From contig JALWBK010000060.1 in NCBI GenBank assembly GCA_027037155.1, positions 1-12,486 on the forward strand: a stretch of DNA of 12,486 bases, in the 5' to 3' direction. Numbering within the stretch: the first letter of the stretch is position 1; each line of letters begins with the position of its first letter. The stretch comes from a bacterium (GTDB lineage: Bacteria; Thermosulfidibacterota; Thermosulfidibacteria; Thermosulfidibacterales; Thermosulfidibacteraceae). The notes below the pieces were generated by a model. It did no database searches, was not told the DNA's origin, and worked only from the letters and a program-made list of their open reading frames with translations. Below are positions 7,429 to 12,486 of this stretch, in pieces. The position numbers and the translations under genes are program-made.

Positions 7429-8491
7429 CTTCCTCTATCAGTCCCCCGTACTCGCTGACGGTCTTTATATCTATCTTCCAACCCGTAAGCTTTGCAGCCA
7501 ACCTGACGTTCTGCCCCCTTCTGCCAAGGGCTAAAGAAAACTGGTCATCATCCACAATAACCTTTGCCTCTCTATTCTCTTCATCTAAGATGATCTTCCT
7601 CACCCTCGCAGGCTTTAGGGCGTTGGTGATGAACTCCTTGGGATCCTCGGAGTAAAGTATCACATCTATGTTCTCACCATGCAGCTCTCTCACTATGCTC
7701 TGAATGCGGGCTCCCCTCACACCAATACAGGCACCTACAGGATCCACATCCGGATCATTGGCCTTCACAGCCACCTTAGCCCTATCGCCAGGATCACGAG
7801 ACACCGCAACAACACTGACAAGTCCCGCCACAACCTCTGGCATCTCCCTTTCAAACAGCCTCTTCACAAGATTCGGATGCGTTCTGGAAAGGATTATGCG
7901 CGGTTCTCCTCCTCTACCCCTTTTTACCTCCAGCACATAGAACTTCATGGTGTCACTGCGTCTGTAGCGCTCATTGCGCACCTGCTCCCTGGGAGGAAGA
8001 ATTCCCTCGGCTTTTCCCATAAGGTCAACGATCACATTTCCCCTCTCCTCACGAACCACCACACCCTGTACTATATCTCCCTCCTTCTCTTTAAAAGTCT
8101 TATAGATCAGATCTCTCTCAAGCTGAGTCAATCTATGGGAAAGCACCTGCATGGTAGCCTTGGCCGCTATCCTTCCCATCCCTTCCACGGCAAAGGGAAG
8201 TTTTATAACATCCCCAACCTCAGCATCCTTCTGGATCTTTATCGCATCTGCCAACGGAATCTCCTTAGAAGGATCGTAATTTTCACCGTCTTTCACCACC
8301 TTCTTGAGCTGGTACGCCTTGAACTCACCTGTATCTATGTCTAACTTTACCTCCACATCCACATCATTTAAGAGTCTGCGCTTTATGGCACTCTGAATAG
8401 AATCCTCCAACAACTCTATGATCCTCTCCTTCGGAATACCCTTCTCCTGCTCCAACAGCTCTATGGTGTAAAGCAGCTCCTTCCCTTTCAT
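7418..8491 (-). CDS. nusA: Transcription termination/antitermination factor NusA
   Basis: NusA binds RNA polymerase and nascent RNA, modulating pausing, intrinsic and Rho termination and rRNA antitermination. The 357-residue product has the RNAP-binding N-terminal domain (1-~130), an S1 domain (~135-200, EGDIVQGVVVREERGNVIVDL), KH1 (GACIGVRGARIQSI, 253-266) and KH2 (LALGRRGQNVRLAAKLTGW, 320-338). It stops after a short acidic tail (IEEGEE). The two C-terminal acidic repeats of the ~495-residue E. coli protein are absent, as in Bacillus NusA (371 residues), so this is a normal short form and not a truncation. The ATG is preceded by a GAGGAGGG SD located in the 11-nt gap after rimP. The 3' end overlaps the YlxR/L7Ae gene. 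Transcription is expected to start from the promoter upstream of rimP; in other bacteria NusA autoregulates this operon, but no attenuator is visible here. Confidence 0.97.
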   Translation of the reverse strand: MKGKELLYTIELLEQEKGIPKERIIELLEDSIQSAIKRRLLNDVDVEVKLDIDTGEFKAYQLKKVVKDGENYDPSKEIPLADAIKIQKDAEVGDVIKLPFAVEGMGRIAAKATMQVLSHRLTQLERDLIYKTFKEKEGDIVQGVVVREERGNVIVDLMGKAEGILPPREQVRNERYRRSDTMKFYVLEVKRGRGGEPRIILSRTHPNLVKRLFEREMPEVVAGLVSVVAVSRDPGDRAKVAVKANDPDVDPVGACIGVRGARIQSIVRELHGENIDVILYSEDPKEFITNALKPARVRKIILDEENREAKVIVDDDQFSLALGRRGQNVRLAAKLTGWKIDIKTVSEYGGLIEEGEE

Positions 8492-8502
8492 TAAGCCCTC
8501 CT

Positions 8503-8961
8503 CTATCTAAAAAGAAGCTTTGCCCTTGCCACCAACTCATACGGAACCCACTCGTCCACTTCCTCAAGGGAGATGAGGAAACCATCCTCGTCTGCGTCCT
8601 TTATGATGCCCTCAAGCTCTGTCCTGCCAGAGAGGGGCTCCTTCAGAATCACCTTCACAAGCTCGCCAATGCTCTTCACATAGTGGCGTGGCTTCTTCAA
8701 CTCTCGCGTCAAACCTGGAGAAGAGACCTCCAAGTAATAGCTAACGTGGATGAAGTCCTCCACATCCAGTATGTCCCCTATCTCCTGACTCACCCTCTCG
8801 CAGTCCCTAATGGTTACGCCTCCGGGCTTGTCAATAAATATCCTGAGATAGTTATGCCTACCCGAGGACAGCCATTCCACATCGTAAAGTTGCAGTCCCA
8901 GCTCCCTCAAAATGGGCTCAAGCAGCTTCTCAACCCTCTCTTCTATTTCAAGCCTGTTCAT
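8503..8961 (-). CDS. rimP: Ribosome maturation factor RimP
   Basis: RimP binds free 30S subunits and speeds assembly of the 16S 3' domain around S19 and the central pseudoknot. The 152-residue product has the N-terminal alpha/beta domain with an LEPILRELGLQLYDVEW pattern, the family hallmark LEVSSPGLTRELK (77-89), and a C-terminal Sm-like beta-barrel (~95-150, with GRTELEGIIKDADEDGFLISL). Length is typical (150-160). The ATG (8959-8961) has an AGGTGG SD at 8971-8976, 9 nt upstream. It is the first gene of the minus-strand operon and is followed after 11 nt by nusA, the order seen in most bacteria. Its leader is short (about 40 nt if the predicted promoter is right). No metY or other tRNA gene precedes it, unlike in E. 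coli. Confidence 0.96.
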   Translation of the reverse strand: MNRLEIEERVEKLLEPILRELGLQLYDVEWLSSGRHNYLRIFIDKPGGVTIRDCERVSQEIGDILDVEDFIHVSYYLEVSSPGLTRELKKPRHYVKSIGELVKVILKEPLSGRTELEGIIKDADEDGFLISLEEVDEWVPYELVARAKLLFR

Positions 8962-9009
8962 CGCAGTATCCCACCTTCAAAATCTTTAGGCCAAACTCAA
9001 GTATAACCT

Positions 9010-9037
9010 AATATACACTCAGCGAATTTCTATTCAA
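9010..9037 (-). promoter_or_regulatory. Predicted sigma70-type promoter for the rimP-nusA-infB operon
   Basis: Reading the minus strand, TTGAAT (9032-9037) is followed after 16 bp by TATATT (9010-9015). These match the -35 and -10 consensus at 5/6 positions or close to it. Initiation would fall near 9003, giving a leader of about 40 nt to the rimP ATG. A second -10-like TATACT lies at 9000-9005 but has no -35 at the right distance. The assignment rests on consensus matches only. Confidence 0.45.
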
Positions 9038-9053
9038 GGCAGTCTCCCTTGAA
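9033..9053. repeat. Inverted repeat TTCAAGG-N7-CCTTGAA spanning both -35 boxes
   Basis: This is a perfect 7-bp dyad (9033-9039 and 9047-9053) with a 7-bp centre (cagtctc). Its arms contain the TTGAA of the leftward -35 box and of the rightward -35 box. The symmetry could mark a regulator binding site that controls both directions, or it may simply follow from two -35 boxes facing apart with a shared CC before each. Spacing of arm centres is 14 bp. Confidence 0.5.
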
Positions 9054-9078
9054 ATTCCCCCTTTGCAAGGGGTAAAAT
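9049..9078 (+). promoter_or_regulatory. Predicted sigma70-type promoter for the NAD-glutamate dehydrogenase gene
   Basis: TTGAAA (9049-9054) and TAAAAT (9073-9078) are each one mismatch from consensus, with an 18-bp spacer. Initiation near 9085 would leave a leader of only about 20 nt carrying the strong SD GGGAGGT (9094-9100) before the ATG at 9106. The spacer is largely occupied by a palindrome, an arrangement seen where a regulator binds between the two hexamers. Not tested experimentally. Confidence 0.5.
9058..9072. promoter_or_regulatory. Palindrome CCCCTTTGCAAGGGG, candidate operator
   Basis: Six-bp arms (CCCCTT and AAGGGG) flank a TGC centre, and the palindrome ends exactly next to the predicted -10 box at 9073. 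It lies upstream of both predicted start sites, so it would act as DNA and not as an RNA hairpin. That makes an intrinsic terminator unlikely (there is also no T-run on either side) and an operator for glutamate dehydrogenase control more plausible. The cognate regulator is unknown. Confidence 0.35.
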
Positions 9079-9105
9079 TTTCTCCAGAAAAGAGGGAGGT
9101 GCCCC

Positions 9106-12100
9106 ATGACTAAGAAGCAACTCTTTTACGAAGCATTCCTTGAAAGCTCTCCTCAGAGCTACCTTTCAGCCTTTGATAAGGAGAGCTTTGAAAAGAGAAT
9201 TCAATTGGTGTGGAGGTTCTTTGAGACCAAGGAAAAAGAGCCCAAAATTGAGCTAATAGAGGAAGATAACCTAATACTTCTTGCAGTGTGTGTTAAGGAT
9301 CAGCCTTTTATCGTTGACACCATAGAGCTTATCTTTGAGAGAGAACAGGTGCCCTACAGGGCCATAGTGCATCCCGTTATTACCACCAAACGTGATGAAT
9401 CCGGCAAGGTGATCTCCATAGGCACTGGGGACAGGGAATTGGTGGCGGTGGTTGAGTTCTACCCAGACACACCCAAGGAAAAGATAAAAGCATGCACCCA
9501 AAGAATCTCTCAGATACTTCCCATGGTCAAGGCCATGGTTGAAGACTTCTTCCAGATGAAGAGAAAGGTAAGGGATGCCATAAACGACACAGAATTCTTG
9601 GTAGAAATAGGCAAAATAGATAAGGAAAAAGGGCAGGAGTACACAGGCTTCTTAGAGTGGCTTTTAAACGACAACTACGTCTTCTTTGGATACGCAGAAA
9701 CCACCGATGGGGAAAAGATCATAGAGGAAACGGGAAAGGGCATTTTAAGAAAGGATTTTGCAGACAGCTACCTCCTTGATGCCAATGAGATAATCTCTTT
9801 GTTGAAAGACAGAGAGGAATTTGTGGTGGTGGAGAAGCTCTCCGCAGACTCCTCTATTCATAGAACAGGTAAGGTGGATCTTGTGGCATGTAGAAGGGTG
9901 GCGGAAGATGGGAGCTTCATAGGATGGCGTATATGGCCAGGACTTTGGGCCAAAAAGGCCGTAACCACCAAGGGCTACGATATTCCTCTCCTCAGGGAGA
10001 AGTTCAACATCATAGCACAGGAAGAGAAGGTGGTACCCGGAAGCCATGATTTCAAAAAACTACAGGAGCTATTCAACGCCATACCGATTGAGGAGCTCTT
10101 CACCTCTTCAACCCAGGAGATAAAACAGCTGATGGACTTCATCAAAGCGAGGGGAAGAGAATCCGCCTTAGACGTTATCATCCGCAGAAAGAGCAAGGGC
10201 ATCGCCTCGGTTTTGGTGATAATGCCAGAAAGCAGGTTCTCAATGCACATAGCAGAGAAGATAAAGAGTTACCTCATTGAAACCTTCAAATCGGACTACG
10301 CCGATATGAGATTCTCCATACACGATGAGAGCATCGCACTTCTGTACTTCTTCCTGACACCAAAACATGATCCGGGACTTTCGGAAAAGGAGCTTGCCGC
10401 AGAGATTGAGAGGATAGCTGCCGAGTGGACCGATCTATTTAGAGAAGAGCTCAAAAAGCGGTACAGAAAGGATTGGGAGAGTCTCTTCTTCAAGTTCGCA
10501 CCAGCCTTCCCGGAAGAGTACAAGGCCTTCGTCAATCCTAAGGATGCCGTTGAGGATGTAAAGCACATAATCTCTCTAACCGACAAAAAACCTTTTGACG
10601 TGGTTATCACCGAAGAGGAAGACTTCAGCATAGTAAAGATATACAGCAACTTTGAGTGGAAGCTCTCCGATGCAGTCCCCGTGTTGGAGAATTTCTACCT
10701 CACCATTTGGGACGAAAAGCCCTTCCGTATCACACTCCCGTCTGGGGAGAAGATACACATCCACAGCTACAGAGTTTTAACAAAAGACAACCAGAAGATT
10801 CCCAAAGACGCCTTCAAGAGGCTCGCCGAAGCCATCTCTGCAGTAATTGAGAAGAAGATTGAGTCTGACCCGTTCAACACCTTGGTTATAATCGCAGGGT
10901 ACGACTGGAAAGCTACAGACATGCTCAGAACCTATAGGAACTACATAAGGCAGATAGTTCCATCCATAGCCTTCTCCACTGCCTATTCAGCCTTCAGGAA
11001 CTACCCGGAGCTCACCAGGCTCTTGTGGATATACTTTGATACCAAGTTCAATCCTAACCTTGATCTTTCCCCTGAAGAAAGGGCAGCCAAACTTTTAGAG
11101 CTTGAAAAGCAGTTCTACGAGGGGCTTGCACAGGTAACCAGCATCTCCGAAGACAAAGTACTCAGAACCTACTTCAACGCCATCCAAAGCACCATCAGAA
11201 CCAACTTTTACCGAGAGGACAAGGTATCCCATTACATCTCCATAAAGATAGACTGTTCCAAGATCTTAGAGATGCCCCTCCCACGCCCCATGTACGAGGT
11301 GTACGTGCATGAGTACGGCATGGAAGGTGTGCATTTAAGGGGAGGCAAGATAGCCAGGGGAGGCATAAGGTGGAGTGATCGTCCCGACGACTTCAGGACA
11401 GAGATCCTCGGGCTCATGAAGACCCAGATGGTGAAGAACTCCATTATCGTACCCACAGGGGCAAAGGGAGGCTTCATCATCAAGTTCCGCTATTACAATC
11501 CCAAGGACAGAAGCGAGTTAGAGGAGCTGGTAAAGGAAAAATACACCTTCCTCATGAGGGGACTGTTGGATGTCACCGACAATATAGTGGATGGCACAAT
11601 AGTCCATCCCCCACAGGTGATACGCTACGACGACGATGACCCCTACTTAGTTGTAGCAGCGGACAAGGGAACCGCCAGGCTATCAGACGTGGCCAATGCC
11701 ATAGCCAGGGAGTACAAGTTCTGGTTAGACGACGCCTTCGCCTCCGGTGGCTCCACTGGATACGACCACAAGAAGATGGGCGTCACCGCCAAGGGCGCCT
11801 GGGTGTGTGTTAAAAGGCACTTCATGGAGATGGGAATAAACCCGGAAAAAGACGTCATAACGGTTGTGGGAATCGGCGATATGTCGGGAGACGTCTTTGG
11901 AAATGGAATGCTCCTTTCAAGAACCATAAAGCTGATCGCAGCCTTCAACCACAGGGTCATCTTCATAGATCCCGACCCCGACCCTGAAACCTCCTACCAG
12001 GAAAGGCTCAGACTCTTCAAAGAGGTAAAAGACTGGGATCACTACAATCCCGAACTTATAAGCAAGGGAGGAGGAGTTTACAGAAGGGATGCCAAAAGCA

Positions 12101-12486
12101 TCAAGCTTTCACCTGAGGCAAGAAAGGCCTTAGGAACCGATAAAGAGGAGGTCTCTGGAGAGGAGCTGATCAAAATTATCTTGAAAGCCCCTGTGGATCT
12201 TCTCTGGAACGGAGGTATAGGCACTTACGTTAAGGCCTCAACGGAAACCCACGAGGAGGTAGGCGATCCACCCAACGACAACGTAAGGGTAAACGCCAAC
12301 GAGCTAAGGGTGAAGGTGGTAGGCGAGGGTGGAAATCTCGGATTCACCCAGAAGGCCAGGGTGGAATACGCCCTCAACGGCGGTAGAATAAACATGGACG
12401 CCTTGGACAACTCAGGCGGTGTGGATACCTCCGATCACGAGGTCAACATCAAGATTCTGCTCTCCCAGCCCATCAAAGAGGGTAAG
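9106..12486 (+). CDS. Large NAD-dependent glutamate dehydrogenase (GDH-180 type), C-terminus beyond window
   Basis: This enzyme class oxidises L-glutamate to 2-oxoglutarate and ammonia with NAD+, a catabolic, cytoplasmic, oligomeric reaction. The frame is open for 1,127 codons to the right edge without a stop; family members are about 1,500-1,650 residues, so roughly the last 400 or more are missing. The long N-terminal regulatory part shows ACT-like modules: KDQPFIVDTIEL (64-75) with the conserved HPV (89-91), FLEWLLNDNYVFFGY (182-196), and DVIIRRKSKGIASVLV near 355-370. The catalytic core shows LRGGKIARGGIRWSDRPDDFRTE (~744-766), KTQMVKN (772-778), the catalytic-Lys loop VPTGAKGGF (782-790, K787) and the Rossmann glycine loop GIGDMSGDVFGNG (922-934). 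WNGGIGTYVKAS and VGEGGNLGFTQKAR also match family motifs. The ATG is set by the GGGAGGT SD 5 nt upstream. The gene is divergent from rimP with its own promoter. No frameshift was seen. Confidence 0.96.
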   Translation, partial: MTKKQLFYEAFLESSPQSYLSAFDKESFEKRIQLVWRFFETKEKEPKIELIEEDNLILLAVCVKDQPFIVDTIELIFEREQVPYRAIVHPVITTKRDESGKVISIGTGDRELVAVVEFYPDTPKEKIKACTQRISQILPMVKAMVEDFFQMKRKVRDAINDTEFLVEIGKIDKEKGQEYTGFLEWLLNDNYVFFGYAETTDGEKIIEETGKGILRKDFADSYLLDANEIISLLKDREEFVVVEKLSADSSIHRTGKVDLVACRRVAEDGSFIGWRIWPGLWAKKAVTTKGYDIPLLREKFNIIAQEEKVVPGSHDFKKLQELFNAIPIEELFTSSTQEIKQLMDFIKARGRESALDVIIRRKSKGIASVLVIMPESRFSMHIAEKIKSYLIETFKSDYADMRFSIHDESIALLYFFLTPKHDPGLSEKELAAEIERIAAEWTDLFREELKKRYRKDWESLFFKFAPAFPEEYKAFVNPKDAVEDVKHIISLTDKKPFDVVITEEEDFSIVKIYSNFEWKLSDAVPVLENFYLTIWDEKPFRITLPSGEKIHIHSYRVLTKDNQKIPKDAFKRLAEAISAVIEKKIESDPFNTLVIIAGYDWKATDMLRTYRNYIRQIVPSIAFSTAYSAFRNYPELTRLLWIYFDTKFNPNLDLSPEERAAKLLELEKQFYEGLAQVTSISEDKVLRTYFNAIQSTIRTNFYREDKVSHYISIKIDCSKILEMPLPRPMYEVYVHEYGMEGVHLRGGKIARGGIRWSDRPDDFRTEILGLMKTQMVKNSIIVPTGAKGGFIIKFRYYNPKDRSELEELVKEKYTFLMRGLLDVTDNIVDGTIVHPPQVIRYDDDDPYLVVAADKGTARLSDVANAIAREYKFWLDDAFASGGSTGYDHKKMGVTAKGAWVCVKRHFMEMGINPEKDVITVVGIGDMSGDVFGNGMLLSRTIKLIAAFNHRVIFIDPDPDPETSYQERLRLFKEVKDWDHYNPELISKGGGVYRRDAKSIKLSPEARKALGTDKEEVSGEELIKIILKAPVDLLWNGGIGTYVKASTETHEEVGDPPNDNVRVNANELRVKVVGEGGNLGFTQKARVEYALNGGRINMDALDNSGGVDTSDHEVNIKILLSQPIKEGK

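Larger units (their letters stand above)
8962..9105. other. Divergent intergenic region between rimP and glutamate dehydrogenase
   Basis: These 144 bp are the only non-coding stretch longer than 60 bp in the window. They carry the SD sites of both flanking genes, the two predicted promoters, a TTCAAGG/CCTTGAA dyad and a CCCCTT/AAGGGG palindrome. No small ORF, tRNA, riboswitch-sized conserved leader or terminator was recognised; the predicted leaders (about 40 and 20 nt) are too short for a known riboswitch. Confidence 0.7.

Noticed and set aside
7679..8344. A 221-codon plus-strand frame opposite nusA
   Set aside because: It is a shadow of the NusA S1/KH region with no family features; the minus strand is conserved over the whole length.
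7418..8491. NusA looked truncated compared with the E. coli protein
   Set aside because: The missing C-terminal acidic repeats are absent in many bacteria; N-domain, S1, KH1 and KH2 are all complete.
1..12486. CRISPR arrays, insertion sequences, tRNA/rRNA genes, toxin-antitoxin or other defence modules
   Set aside because: No direct-repeat series, transposase motifs, terminal repeats or structural RNA signatures were seen. Almost every base is inside a recognisable housekeeping gene.

Overview
The window looks like chromosomal DNA from a flagellated, probably thermophilic bacterium. Arginine is coded mostly by AGG/AGA and isoleucine very often by ATA, proteins are rich in Lys/Glu, genes are packed with overlaps or zero gaps, and Shine-Dalgarno (SD) sites are strong. 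Codon use and gene order would fit a deep-branching Gram-negative thermophile (Thermodesulfobacteriota- or Aquificota-like), but the lineage cannot be fixed from these bases. Thermophily is an inference.

Layout: positions 1-8961 form one co-directional minus-strand block. In transcription order it reads rimP, nusA, a fused ylxR/L7Ae-like gene, infB, a DUF503 (ylxP-like) gene, rbfA, a DHH-family nrnA-like gene, a crotonase-family gene, hemW, and the 5' part of fliD, which runs off the left edge. From rimP to hemW the gene ends overlap (1 to 35 nt), abut with no gap, or lie 11 nt apart, so this is very likely one operon. A 58-nt gap precedes fliD and shows no convincing terminator.

Positions 8962-9105 are a short divergent intergenic region. 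It holds back-to-back sigma70-type promoters whose -35 boxes form the arms of an inverted repeat, plus a second palindrome in the spacer of the rightward promoter. From 9106 to the right edge, the plus strand encodes most of a very large NAD-dependent glutamate dehydrogenase (1,127 codons, no stop reached).

How the genes work together: rimP, rbfA and infB serve 30S maturation and translation initiation. nusA and the YlxR/L7Ae protein link transcription with RNA binding. The DHH phosphoesterase recycles nanoRNA/pAp. This is the familiar nusA-infB operon, but no truB, rpsO or pnp follows rbfA/nrnA. A crotonase with atypical active-site residues, the radical-SAM heme chaperone hemW and the flagellar cap gene fliD follow instead. 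The divergent glutamate dehydrogenase feeds 2-oxoglutarate/ammonia metabolism and may share regulatory DNA with the operon. I found no mobile element, CRISPR array, tRNA, rRNA or clearly new multi-gene system. The most unusual items are the crotonase, the fused YlxR/L7Ae protein, the operon tail and the shared promoter region.
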